64,000 nucleotides of DNA from Leifsonia sp. NPDC080035. Its GTDB lineage: Bacteria > Actinomycetota > Actinomycetes > Actinomycetales > Microbacteriaceae. This document shows positions 6,980-15,585 of the stretch, in pieces (positions within the stretch are counted from its first letter, which is position 1; every line of letters begins with the position of its first letter). Under the pieces are notes generated by a model that did no database searches, had not been told where the DNA came from, and saw nothing but the letters and a program-made list of their open reading frames with translations. The translations under genes and the position numbers were made by a program. The stretch is taken from NCBI RefSeq assembly GCF_040050925.1, contig NZ_CP157390.1, positions 682,001 to 746,000 of the forward strand, written 5' to 3'.

Positions 6980-8425
6980 ATGTCCGCTTCAACGCTCCGA
7001 ACCGCCCCCGGCACCGCCCCCGGCACCGGCACCATCGCTCCCCGAAGCTCCCGGCGCTGGCTGGCGCTCGGCATCCTGGCCCTGGCGCAGTTCCTCGTCG
7101 TTCTCGACGCGTCCATCGTCAACATCGCCCTGCCCGTTCTCGGCGAGCAGCTCCGGATGGACACCGCCGCGCTCGCATGGGTGATCACCGCGTACGTCCT
7201 GGCGTTCGGCGGACTCCTGCTCCTGGGCGGTCGCCTCGCCGACCGGTACGGACACCGCCGCGTGTTCCTCGTCGGCGTCGCGGGCTTCGTCGCCGCCTCC
7301 GCCCTCGCCGGACTGTCAGCGACCAGCGGGATGCTGCTCGCCGCTCGCGCCGTCCAGGGCGCCTCGGCCGCGCTCCTCGCACCCGCCGCGCTCGCGCTGC
7401 TCACCCACCTGTTCCCCGAGACCCGCGACCGCACGAAGGCACTCGGCGTGTGGGGTGGGGTCGCCGGGATCGGCTCCGCCGCCGGAGTCCTGCTCGGCGG
7501 CGTGCTCACCGCGGCCCTCGGCTGGCAGTCGGTGTTCTTCGTGAACGTTCCCGTCGGCGCCGTCGTGCTGGTCGCGATCCCGCTGCTCATCACGCCGGAC
7601 CGCGCCACCCTCCGCGGCCGGCAGGACGTTCCCGGCGCGATCACCATCACCGCCGCGCTGGTCTCGGCCGTCGGTGCGCTGTCGGCCGTGGACCAGGTCG
7701 GCTTCGCGCACCCGCTGACCATCGGGCTGGCCGCCGCCGCTGTCGTGCTCGCCGTCGCATTCGTCGTCATCGAGCGCCGCACGGAGGAGCCGCTCGTCCC
7801 GCTCTCGGTGTTCCGCAACCGCAACCTCGCGGTCGGCAACATCGTCATGCTGCTCGTCGGCGCGGCGATGGTCGCGCTCTTCTTCGCCCTCTCGGTCTAC
7901 ATGCAGTCGGTGCTCCACTACGACGCCCTCACCACGGGCCTCACGCAGCTGCCGCTCGCCGGAGCCCTGGTCGTCGTCGCCGGGATCGCGCCGGCCGTCA
8001 TCGCGAGGGTCGGCGCGAAGGCGACGCTGATCGCCTCCCTCCTGGTGCTCGCCGGCGGCCTGTCGTGGCTGGCTGCTGCCCCCGCCGACGCCGCCTTCCT
8101 CACGCAGCTGCTCGGCCCGACGCTCCTGATCGGCATCGGGATGGGTGGCGCGTTCGTCACGACCACTCAGTTGTCCGTCGACGGCGTCGAGGGCGGCGAG
8201 GCGGGTCTCGCGGGCGGCCTCGTCAACACGAGCCAGCAGATCGGCGGCGCCGTGGGCCTGGCGGTGCTGTCGACCGTCGCGGCGGTCCGCACGGACGCCC
8301 TGCTGTCCACGGGCGCTCCGGCAGCGGAGGCGATCACCGGCGGCTTCTCGTGGCTGTTCATCGGTGCCGCCGTGATCGCGGCCGTCGCCGCGGTCGCCAC
8401 CGTGTTCGCCCGATCCCGTCGCTGA
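6980..8425 (+). CDS. DHA2-family (14-TM) MFS drug exporter
   Basis: The 481-residue product has the DHA2/EmrB signature: LDASIVNIALPVL in TM1, WVITAYVLAFGGLLLLGGRLADRYGHRR around TM2-3, and about fourteen hydrophobic helices. Proteins of this family expel hydrophobic drugs or dyes in exchange for protons. The ATG at 6980 is chosen over the upstream in-frame start because of GAAGGAAGG at 6965-6973. Repression by the neighbouring TetR protein is indicated by the shared operator. Confidence 0.9.
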   Translation: MSASTLRTAPGTAPGTGTIAPRSSRRWLALGILALAQFLVVLDASIVNIALPVLGEQLRMDTAALAWVITAYVLAFGGLLLLGGRLADRYGHRRVFLVGVAGFVAASALAGLSATSGMLLAARAVQGASAALLAPAALALLTHLFPETRDRTKALGVWGGVAGIGSAAGVLLGGVLTAALGWQSVFFVNVPVGAVVLVAIPLLITPDRATLRGRQDVPGAITITAALVSAVGALSAVDQVGFAHPLTIGLAAAAVVLAVAFVVIERRTEEPLVPLSVFRNRNLAVGNIVMLLVGAAMVALFFALSVYMQSVLHYDALTTGLTQLPLAGALVVVAGIAPAVIARVGAKATLIASLLVLAGGLSWLAAAPADAAFLTQLLGPTLLIGIGMGGAFVTTTQLSVDGVEGGEAGLAGGLVNTSQQIGGAVGLAVLSTVAAVRTDALLSTGAPAAEAITGGFSWLFIGAAVIAAVAAVATVFARSRR

Positions 8426-8453
8426 CCGGCCGGCGGCCCGGCCGCGCTCGTCC

Positions 8454-8512
8454 GACCCCGTTCGGTACGTCCGCCCCTGCTCGAGCAGGCGTCGGACATA
8501 CCGGACGGGGTC
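8454..8512. terminator. Long hairpin between convergent genes
   Basis: Arms starting GACCCCGTTCGGTACGTCCG at 8454 and ending at 8512 pair with three mismatches. The loop itself contains the perfect palindrome CCTGCTCGAGCAGG. It follows the MFS stop and overlaps the stop codon of the converging peptidase gene, so it can end transcription from both sides. Confidence 0.65.
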
Positions 8513-9875
8513 AGTCGCGCTCCTCGACGCCGGCGGCGAACTCCCGCATGAACAGCGTCTGGGTCACGATCATCCGCTCGATCTCGGCCGGGTCGACCGA
8601 CTCGTCGGAGGAGTGGATGCGCGACTGCTTGGTGTCTTCCGCGCCCCACAGCAGGATGGCGGCATCCGGCGCGACCTTCTTTAGCGACGCGACGAGCGGG
8701 ATGGATCCCCCGCTGCCGATCGACTCGACCTCGCGGCCGTATGCCTTCTGCATCGCATCCAGCGCCGCCCGGATCGCCGGGTGCCCCTCGTCCACCCGGA
8801 ACGCGTGCCCGACCTTCACCTTCTCCACCTCGACGACGCAGTTCCACGGCCGCTGCGCGCGCAGGTGGTCCATCAGCGCGTCCAGCTGCGCGTCGCCGTC
8901 CGACCCGGGCATGATGCGCATCGACAGCTTCGCCGTGACCGACGGCAGCAGCACGTTCGACGCCTCGGCGGTGGTCGGCAGGTCCATCCCGAGCACCGTC
9001 ACGGACGGCTTCATCCAGACCCGGTCGGCGAGGGAGCCGGTGCCCAGGAAGTCGACACCGGGGAGGATGGCCGACCCTTCCCGGTACACCGGCTCGTCCA
9101 TCGCGGCGCCGTTCCAGGTCCCCGAGTCGACTCCGGGGATGACGGTGTCGCCGTTCTCGTCGTGCAGCGTGTCGAGGATGCGGATCATCGCGCTCATCGC
9201 GTCCGGTGCCGCTCCGCCGAACAGTCCGGAGTGCACGGGGTTGGCCAGCGTGCGGACGGTGAGGATGCAGGCGACGTCGCCGCGCAGCGCGGTCGTCAGC
9301 CCCGGCCGGCCGACCTCCTGCCCGCCGATGTCGGCGATCACCGCCGCGTCGCAGCGGAACAGCTCGGGATTCGCCTCCACGAACTCCTCGAGGTGCGAGA
9401 TCGTCTCCTCCTCGCCCTCCGACAGCAGGATGACGCGACACGGCCGGTCCGGTCCGAGCAGGCGCAGCGTGGCGTAATTGGCGACGAGACCCGACGTGTC
9501 GTCGGCGGCGCCGCGGCCGTAGATGCGGCCGTCCTCCTTGCGCGTCGGCTCGAACGGCGGGCTGCTCCAGCCCTGGCTCTCGGGCGCCGGCTGCACGTCG
9601 TAGTGCGCGTACAGCAGCACCGTCGGGGAGTCGGCGGGCCCCGGCAGGTCCGCGTACACGCACGGATAGCCGCCGGGGACCTCGAGCAGGCGCACGCCCT
9701 CCGCGCCCGCCTGCTCGAAGAGCTCCACGACGGCCTGCCCCATCCGGTGCACGGGCTCCGGGTCGAAGCCGGGGAACGCCACCGACGGGATGCGCACCAG
9801 GGACTCCAGGTGCGCGATCACGTCCGGCATCATTGCCTTCGCCGCGGCGGCGACGTCGGAGACGGTGTCTGTCAT
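8511..9875 (-). CDS. M20-family metallopeptidase (dipeptidase/carboxypeptidase type)
   Basis: This 454-residue enzyme has the dinuclear-zinc M20 motifs in order: LLYAHYDVQP (first His/Asp), RGAADDTSG (bridging Asp), LLSEGEEETIS (Glu general base and Glu ligand), a late His in the ESIGSGGSIPLVASL segment and RIHSSDESVD near the end. The dimerisation lid lies between. Family members cut dipeptides or remove N-acyl groups. AGGAAGAGG precedes the ATG at 9875. It is 32 bp downstream of a dicarboxylate transporter and ends locus A, so peptide or acidic amino-acid use is likely. Confidence 0.88.
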   Translation of the reverse strand: MTDTVSDVAAAAKAMMPDVIAHLESLVRIPSVAFPGFDPEPVHRMGQAVVELFEQAGAEGVRLLEVPGGYPCVYADLPGPADSPTVLLYAHYDVQPAPESQGWSSPPFEPTRKEDGRIYGRGAADDTSGLVANYATLRLLGPDRPCRVILLSEGEEETISHLEEFVEANPELFRCDAAVIADIGGQEVGRPGLTTALRGDVACILTVRTLANPVHSGLFGGAAPDAMSAMIRILDTLHDENGDTVIPGVDSGTWNGAAMDEPVYREGSAILPGVDFLGTGSLADRVWMKPSVTVLGMDLPTTAEASNVLLPSVTAKLSMRIMPGSDGDAQLDALMDHLRAQRPWNCVVEVEKVKVGHAFRVDEGHPAIRAALDAMQKAYGREVESIGSGGSIPLVASLKKVAPDAAILLWGAEDTKQSRIHSSDESVDPAEIERMIVTQTLFMREFAAGVEERD

Positions 9876-9907
9876 GTCCTCTTCCTTTCGGGCGCTGGAT
9901 GCACGGA

Positions 9908-11362
9908 TCAATGGATCACGAGCTGGATCAGCAGGCCCGACAGCACGACGGAGACCCACGAGACCAGCATCGGGATGGTGAACGAGTGCCAGACCGGCAC
10001 CTGCGTGAGCCGGGTCGACCCCGTCCGGTCCGTCTCGACCGCGGCGATCTGCGACCCGTTCGCCGGGAACAGCCAGACGCCGATCAGCGAGGGCCACATC
10101 GCCGTGATCACCCCGGGCGCCAGCCCGGCGGCGAGCGCGATCGGGACGAGCGTGTTCGTCGTCGCCGACTGGCTGGTCGTCAGACCGGCCACGACGAACA
10201 GGGCGACCGCCAGTAGCAGCGGGTTCGCCTTGATGAGTTCGCCGAGCGGCTGGATGATCGTCTCCTGATTGGCGGAGATGAAGGTGTCGGCCATCCACGC
10301 GATACCGAAGAGCGCGACAGCCGCGACGAAGCCCGCCCGCAGCAGCGGCTGCTCGACGACGAGGGACGGCTTCACCCGGCGCACCAGGATGATCACCAGC
10401 GCGACGGTGAACATCACCATCTCGATCACCGTGGCCATCGGGATCGGCTGCGGCGTGCCCTCCGCGTCGGGGAACGCCGGGCGCAGCGACGGGAAGAGTC
10501 CGAGCAGCACGACGAACAGGGTCCCCACCACGAAGATCCACGCGGCCGTCGCACCGCCCGGCGGGACCGGGTGCTCGATGACCGACGCCTCCTCCTTGGT
10601 GAGCCGCCCCGACCCGCGCGGAGGTTTCGTCGTCGTGGCGGTGGTGGTGCCGCCCGCCGTCGCGGTGGCCGGCGCCGCCCCGATGCTCTGCTGGTACCGG
10701 GCCTCCAGGGGCGCCGGCACCTGGACCGTCCCCGCCTCGACCCGCTTCAGGAAGACCGGGTCGGCGAGCAGCTCCTTGCCCACGCGCTGCTGCACGAACG
10801 ACGTGACGATGCAGGCGACGATCGCCGAGGGGACGGTGATGGCGAGCACCTGCGGCAGCCCGAAGCCCTTCGACTCCATCAGCACGAGGTAGGCGGCCAT
10901 CGCCGCGGAGACCGGGCTCGCGGTGATCCCGAGGCCGGAGGTGACGGTCGAGGAGGCGAGCGCCTTCTCCGGGCGCTGCCCGTTGCGGTACGCCGTCTCG
11001 TAGATCACCGGGATCAGGGCGAAGAAGATGTTCGACGTGCCGGACAGCACGGTGAACACGAAGGCGACGAGCGGCGCGACGTAGGTCAGGCGGCGCGGGT
11101 TGCGCTGGATGATCTTCGAGGCGATCGACACCAGGTAGTCGATGCCGCCGGCGGCCTGCATCGCGCTGGACGCGGTGATCACGGCGATGATGATGAAGAA
11201 CGCGTCGATCGGCGGCGACCCGGGCGGCAGCCGGAAGACGAACACGAGGATCACCGTCCCGACGACGCCCCACAGTCCCAGCCCGATCCCGCCGGTGCGC
11301 ACACCGAGGACGATGGCCCCGATGACGACGCACGCTTGGATGATGACGAGCGCGATCTCCAT
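9908..11362 (-). CDS. DcuA/DcuB-family anaerobic C4-dicarboxylate transporter
   Basis: The 484-residue membrane protein starts ALVIIQACVVIGAIVLGVRTGGIGLG and continues LSGTSNIFFALIPVIYE and GLGITASPVSAAMA. These match the E. coli DcuB pattern (GARKGGIALG, LCGTGHV, GIIASPVS) closely. About ten to twelve membrane helices surround a long central cytoplasmic loop rich in Ala/Thr (about residues 215-260). Dcu carriers exchange or take up fumarate, aspartate, malate or succinate. GGGAGG lies before the ATG at 11362. Its neighbours are an M20 peptidase downstream and locus A upstream. Confidence 0.88.
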   Translation of the reverse strand: MEIALVIIQACVVIGAIVLGVRTGGIGLGLWGVVGTVILVFVFRLPPGSPPIDAFFIIIAVITASSAMQAAGGIDYLVSIASKIIQRNPRRLTYVAPLVAFVFTVLSGTSNIFFALIPVIYETAYRNGQRPEKALASSTVTSGLGITASPVSAAMAAYLVLMESKGFGLPQVLAITVPSAIVACIVTSFVQQRVGKELLADPVFLKRVEAGTVQVPAPLEARYQQSIGAAPATATAGGTTTATTTKPPRGSGRLTKEEASVIEHPVPPGGATAAWIFVVGTLFVVLLGLFPSLRPAFPDAEGTPQPIPMATVIEMVMFTVALVIILVRRVKPSLVVEQPLLRAGFVAAVALFGIAWMADTFISANQETIIQPLGELIKANPLLLAVALFVVAGLTTSQSATTNTLVPIALAAGLAPGVITAMWPSLIGVWLFPANGSQIAAVETDRTGSTRLTQVPVWHSFTIPMLVSWVSVVLSGLLIQLVIH

Positions 11363-11429
11363 GGCGAACCTCCCCCTGTAGGCCACAGGATGCACCGGCG
11401 CGGTGCGGCTCGGGAAGGGAGCAAATCCC

Positions 11430-12401
11430 TCATCCCACCGGCTGCGGATGCTCCCGCAGCACCCGCAGCGCCCCGACCTCGTCGTCGATGCCGCCGCCCT
11501 CATGGCCGTTGTAGGTCCACAGCTGCAGCTCCTTCGGGCCCGCGTAGGCGTGGAACGCGCCGTACACCGTCGACGGCGGACAGGTCGGGTCCATCATGGC
11601 CGCCGAGAAGCGGATGGGGACACGAGCGCCGGCCGCGAAGTTCACACCGTCAACGTAGGAGAGAGTCCTCAGCACCGCGTCCGCGCGGTCACGGTGCACC
11701 GCGAGGTACCGGCCGAGCTCGCGGTACGGCTCGCGGTCTGTGATCGTGATCGCGCGCGGGAAGTCGCAGAGGAACGGCACGAACGCGAACGCCCGGGCAA
11801 GGCCCGGCTGCAGCGCGGCGGCGGCGAGCGCGAGCCCGCCGCCCTGGCTGAACCCGAGCACCGACACCCTGGACCCGTCGATGAGGGGATGCGCGAGGGC
11901 CACGTCCACCGCGCGCACGGCGTCCGTCACCAGCCGGCGGTAGTAGTACGTCTCCGGGTCCTCGACGCCGCGGGTGAGGAAACCGGGGACGGCCGGGCCG
12001 GAACCGGCGTCGTCGCGGGTGTCCCCCGTGCTCCACATGGAGCCCTGCCCGCGCGTGTCCATCTGCAGGTGGGCGAACCCCGCCGACGCCCAGAACAGGT
12101 TCTCGACCGCACGGCCCCGGCCTCCGCCGTACCCCACGAACTCGACGACCGCGGGCAGCGGGGCCGCAGTGCCCGCCGGAACACGCAGCCAGGCGCGCAC
12201 GGGCTGGCCGTCGAAACCCGAGAACGTCACGTCGTAGACGTCCACCGTCGTCAGCCCGGAATCGACACGAACGGCGACCGTGTCGATCGCGGCGGCCCGA
12301 GCGGCCGCGATCGTGTCCGACCAGAACGCGTCGAAGTCGGAGGGACGCGACTGGGTGCTGCGGTAGGCCAGCAGGCCCGCCTCGTCGAGATCGGTGAACA
12401 C
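11430..12401 (-). CDS. Acetylxylan esterase / cephalosporin-C deacetylase (CE7)
   Basis: This 323-residue alpha/beta hydrolase has the CE7 features: an N-terminal SDFDAFWSDTI segment, RGQG in the oxyanion region (LQMDTRGQGSMWS), the nucleophile Ser185 in GFSQGGG, Asp271 (MMDPTCPP) and His300 (NGHEGG). CE7 enzymes remove O-acetyl groups from short xylo- or other oligosaccharides inside the cell. No signal peptide is present, so it acts on imported oligosaccharides. It is the last gene of the sugar ABC operon in locus A, 30 bp after the permease gene. Confidence 0.92.
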   Translation of the reverse strand: MFTDLDEAGLLAYRSTQSRPSDFDAFWSDTIAAARAAAIDTVAVRVDSGLTTVDVYDVTFSGFDGQPVRAWLRVPAGTAAPLPAVVEFVGYGGGRGRAVENLFWASAGFAHLQMDTRGQGSMWSTGDTRDDAGSGPAVPGFLTRGVEDPETYYYRRLVTDAVRAVDVALAHPLIDGSRVSVLGFSQGGGLALAAAALQPGLARAFAFVPFLCDFPRAITITDREPYRELGRYLAVHRDRADAVLRTLSYVDGVNFAAGARVPIRFSAAMMDPTCPPSTVYGAFHAYAGPKELQLWTYNGHEGGGIDDEVGALRVLREHPQPVG

Positions 12402-12431
12402 GCGACTCCTCTGCAGATCGGCCGGGCCCGC

Positions 12432-13322
12432 TCAGCCCTTCAGACCAGTCTGGGCCAGCCCTTGGACGAACTGCCTCTGCGCCACCACGAAGACGATGAG
12501 CACGGGCACGGCGGTCATGGTCGCCGCCGCCAGCTGCACGTTCCACATCGGACCGCTGTACGCGTCGACGAAGCGGGTCAGCGCTTGCGGAAGCGTGAAC
12601 AGTTCCGGAGAGGTGAGGTACACCGTCGGCTCGAGGTACAGATTCCACACGTTCAGGAACGTGAAGATCGCGACCGCGGCGAGCGCCGGACGAGCCAGCG
12701 GCATGGCGATCCGCCACCAGATGGCCGGGCGGCCGAGGCCGTCCAGCCGTGCCGCCTCCTCCAGCTCCGCCGGCAGGGAGATGTAGAACTGCCGCATGAT
12801 GAACGTCGCGAGCACGCTCGGCGCGCCGAACGAAGTCACCAGGATGAGCGGCCAGTGCGTGTTGACCAGCCCCAGCGTGTTGAACATCTGGAACAGCGGA
12901 ACGATCGTCACCTCGCTCGGGATGAGCAGCCCCGCCAGCACGACCAGGAACAGCACGTTCTGCCCGCGGAACCGGATGCGCGCGAACGCGTACCCGGCCA
13001 TCGATGAGATCAGCATGGTGACGGCGGTGACGACCACCGCGATGTAGGCGCTGTTGAAGTACTGCCGCGCGAACGGCTGAAACGTGAACGCCTTCACGTA
13101 GGCCTCCATCGTCGGATCCATGGGGATCAGCGACGGCGGGAACGCGAAGATCTCGTTCACCGTCTTGAACGACGACGTGATCATCCACCACGTCGGAAAC
13201 AGGAACGGGATCGCCATCACCAGCAGCACGATGTACAGCACGGCCCGGCGGCCCGGGTGCGACCGGCGCCGTTCGGCGACGGCGGCCGGAGCAGCGGACG
13301 CTCTCCTCTGCTCAGTTCTCAT
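12432..13322 (-). CDS. Carbohydrate ABC transporter permease (MalG type)
   Basis: The 296-residue protein has six predicted membrane helices and the EAA loop that contacts the ATPase (EEAARLDGLGRPAIWWRIAMPLARP; key residues EAA, G and P at the expected spacing). It overlaps the upstream permease gene by 11 bp, so the two are translationally coupled. The import system has a binding protein and two permeases but no ATPase gene here, so it probably uses a shared MsiK-type ATPase elsewhere. Confidence 0.93.
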   Translation of the reverse strand: MRTEQRRASAAPAAVAERRRSHPGRRAVLYIVLLVMAIPFLFPTWWMITSSFKTVNEIFAFPPSLIPMDPTMEAYVKAFTFQPFARQYFNSAYIAVVVTAVTMLISSMAGYAFARIRFRGQNVLFLVVLAGLLIPSEVTIVPLFQMFNTLGLVNTHWPLILVTSFGAPSVLATFIMRQFYISLPAELEEAARLDGLGRPAIWWRIAMPLARPALAAVAIFTFLNVWNLYLEPTVYLTSPELFTLPQALTRFVDAYSGPMWNVQLAAATMTAVPVLIVFVVAQRQFVQGLAQTGLKG

Positions 13323-14283
13323 AGAAGACCCACCTCTTGCGGAGTTGCCACTGGACGACGGTCAGGACGAGGACGATCACGAAGAGCAGGATCGCGAGCG
13401 TCGAGCCGTAGCCGAAGTGATGGAAGTCGAACGCCTGCTGGAACAGGTAGTAGACGAGCACCGTCGTCGACAGCCCTGGCCCGCCCGCCGTGAGCACGGC
13501 GATCTGGGCGAACACCTGCAGGGCCCCGACGATGGTGATGATGACGGTCAGCAGGATGGTCGGTGAGATCAGCGGCAGCGTGATCCGCCGGAACAGCGTC
13601 CCGCCGCCCGCGCCGTCCATGCGCCCGGCCTCGTAGAGCTCGGTCGGGACGCCCTGAAGGGCAGACAGGAAAAGCACCATGTTCAGGCCGACGTTCTTGA
13701 AGACCTGGACGACGATCACGGCGGCGAGCGCGGTCGGGCCGCTCTGCAGCCAGTTCGGGCCCGTGATGTGGAAGATGCGGAGGAAGCCGTTGATGCCGCC
13801 GTTGTCCTGGAGCAGGAAGCCCCACACGATCGTCCACGCGACGATCGAGACGACCACCGGCGAGAAGAAGACGGTGCGGAAGAACGCGATCCCACGCCCC
13901 TTGCGGTTGAGCAGGACGGCCAGCAGCAGCGCCAGCGGGATGTTCAGGAACACCAGTCCGACCGAGAACACCGTGGTGACGCTCAGCACTTCGCCGAGCT
14001 GCGGGTCGCTCAGCAGCTTCGCGTAGTTGTCGGCCCCCACGTACTGGATCGAGCCGGAGAGCACGTTCCACTCGTGGAAGCTGTAGTAGACGACGAGGCC
14101 GAGCGGCACCAGCACGAACAGCACGATGCCGAGCAGCTGGGGTGCGACGAACAGGTAGCCGGTCAGCGACTCGCGCCGCTGCATGGTGAAGAAGCGACGC
14201 CCGTCTGCTCGCGAGGCCGGCCTCCCGGCCCGGGCTCGCGCCCGGGCCGGGGAGGTTTCGGCGGTGTCGGTCATGGAGCTCAT
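13312..14283 (-). CDS. Carbohydrate ABC transporter permease (MalF type)
   Basis: The 323-residue permease has an Ala/Arg-rich cytoplasmic N-terminus, then six membrane helices and the EAA loop YEAGRMDGAGGGTLFRRITLP. The ATG at 14283 overlaps the stop of the binding-protein gene (ATGA), which fixes the start. It pairs with the MalG-type permease downstream to form the channel for the locus A sugar importer. Confidence 0.93.
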   Translation of the reverse strand: MSSMTDTAETSPARARARAGRPASRADGRRFFTMQRRESLTGYLFVAPQLLGIVLFVLVPLGLVVYYSFHEWNVLSGSIQYVGADNYAKLLSDPQLGEVLSVTTVFSVGLVFLNIPLALLLAVLLNRKGRGIAFFRTVFFSPVVVSIVAWTIVWGFLLQDNGGINGFLRIFHITGPNWLQSGPTALAAVIVVQVFKNVGLNMVLFLSALQGVPTELYEAGRMDGAGGGTLFRRITLPLISPTILLTVIITIVGALQVFAQIAVLTAGGPGLSTTVLVYYLFQQAFDFHHFGYGSTLAILLFVIVLVLTVVQWQLRKRWVFYEN

Positions 14284-15572
14284 GACCCCAGCAGCGGCGA
14301 GATCGCGGTGCAGACGCCCTTCAGGACGGAGGCCACGTCGGCTCCCGGCTGCCACATCGGGTCGAGCGCGGTCTTCACCTTCGCAGCGATCTCCGCCGAG
14401 TTGGCGTGACTCGGCTTCGTCACCGCATTCTTGAAGGAGGGGAGCACGACGTTCTCGATCTGCTCCTTGGTGAGCTTCTTGTTCGTCGCGGAGAGAGTGT
14501 CCACGGTCAGCAGGGACGTGCGGGGCGGCGGGAAGTACTGCGCCAGCTGCTTCGCGTTGCCCGGGTTGGTGAAGAACGCGAGGAACTTCTTGGCCTCCTC
14601 GGCGTTCTTGCCCTTCGCCAGCACGCCGATGCCGGCCTGCCCGATGACGTTCTGCTGTCCGTCCTCACCCTCCGGGAGGGTCTGGATGTTCCATTTGAAT
14701 GCATCCGTCAGCAGCGTCGCCCGGGAGATCTGGGTGACGGTGAACGCGCTGTCGCCGGCGAAGAAGTCCGCCTTCGTCCCGGGACCTGGGAACGCGTGCT
14801 GGTCGAACGTCGCATCGTGGAGGTAGGTGAAGGCGCTCTGCATCTTCTTCGAGTCGAAGGTGCAGGTCTTGCCGTCGGCCGACCAGGGCGAGGCGCCGAA
14901 CGAGTCCCACACCGTCGCCAGGTTGCTCCAGGTCTGGTAGTCGAAGTCGCGGATCACCGTGCCCTGCTTGCCGGTCTTCTGGTTGACCTGCGCGCCCACG
15001 GCGGCGAGGTCCTTCCAGTTCCACTTGCCCTGGGCCTTCAGCTCCGCCGAGCTCGGCTCCCCGGCGGCGGCGAGCAGGTCGTCGTTGGCGAACACGACGA
15101 ACGGCGACGTGGAGAACGGGTAGGCGTACAGCTGACCGCCGGTCGTCCACAGTTTCGCGGCATCCTTCCCGATGTCGGCGTAGTCGTAGCCCTTCGTGGA
15201 CTTCAGTGTGTCGGTGAGCGGCGCGAGCGCGCCCGAGCTCACGAAGTCGGGGGCGTCCGCCTCCATGACCCAGGCCAGGTCGGGCTGCTGACCGCCGGCG
15301 ATCTGCGTGGTCAGCGTGGTTGCGTAGTCGGCGGCGGGAAGGGAGTCGAAGGTGATCTTGCCGATCTCGGGGTGATCCTTCTTGTACTCGTCCGCGATGG
15401 AGGTGAACACGGCGAGCTGGGCCGCGTCGGCCGTCCACGTGGTCATACGCAGGTTGACGCTGCCCGCCGCAGCGGAGGTCGCGGGTGCGGACGGGCTGCT
15501 GCTGCAGCCCGCGAGCGCTAGCGCGGCGACCGCGACGACCGCGGCCCCCGTCAGCTTCGTTGCTGGTCTCAT
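14280..15572 (-). CDS. Sugar ABC transporter substrate-binding lipoprotein
   Basis: This 430-residue extracellular-solute-binding protein (family 1) has a signal peptide with lipobox LALAGC; Cys23 is lipidated. The mature part shows the usual features: VNLRMTTWTADAAQLAVFTSIADEYKKDHP at the start, then QQPDLAWVMEADAPDF and DSAFTVTQISRATLLTDAFK. It delivers oligosaccharides to the permeases encoded directly downstream. Family and context point to a breakdown product of the PL8 lyase encoded divergently. Confidence 0.92.
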   Translation of the reverse strand: MRPATKLTGAAVVAVAALALAGCSSSPSAPATSAAAGSVNLRMTTWTADAAQLAVFTSIADEYKKDHPEIGKITFDSLPAADYATTLTTQIAGGQQPDLAWVMEADAPDFVSSGALAPLTDTLKSTKGYDYADIGKDAAKLWTTGGQLYAYPFSTSPFVVFANDDLLAAAGEPSSAELKAQGKWNWKDLAAVGAQVNQKTGKQGTVIRDFDYQTWSNLATVWDSFGASPWSADGKTCTFDSKKMQSAFTYLHDATFDQHAFPGPGTKADFFAGDSAFTVTQISRATLLTDAFKWNIQTLPEGEDGQQNVIGQAGIGVLAKGKNAEEAKKFLAFFTNPGNAKQLAQYFPPPRTSLLTVDTLSATNKKLTKEQIENVVLPSFKNAVTKPSHANSAEIAAKVKTALDPMWQPGADVASVLKGVCTAISPLLGS

Positions 15573-15585
15573 TGGTGCTCCTCGA

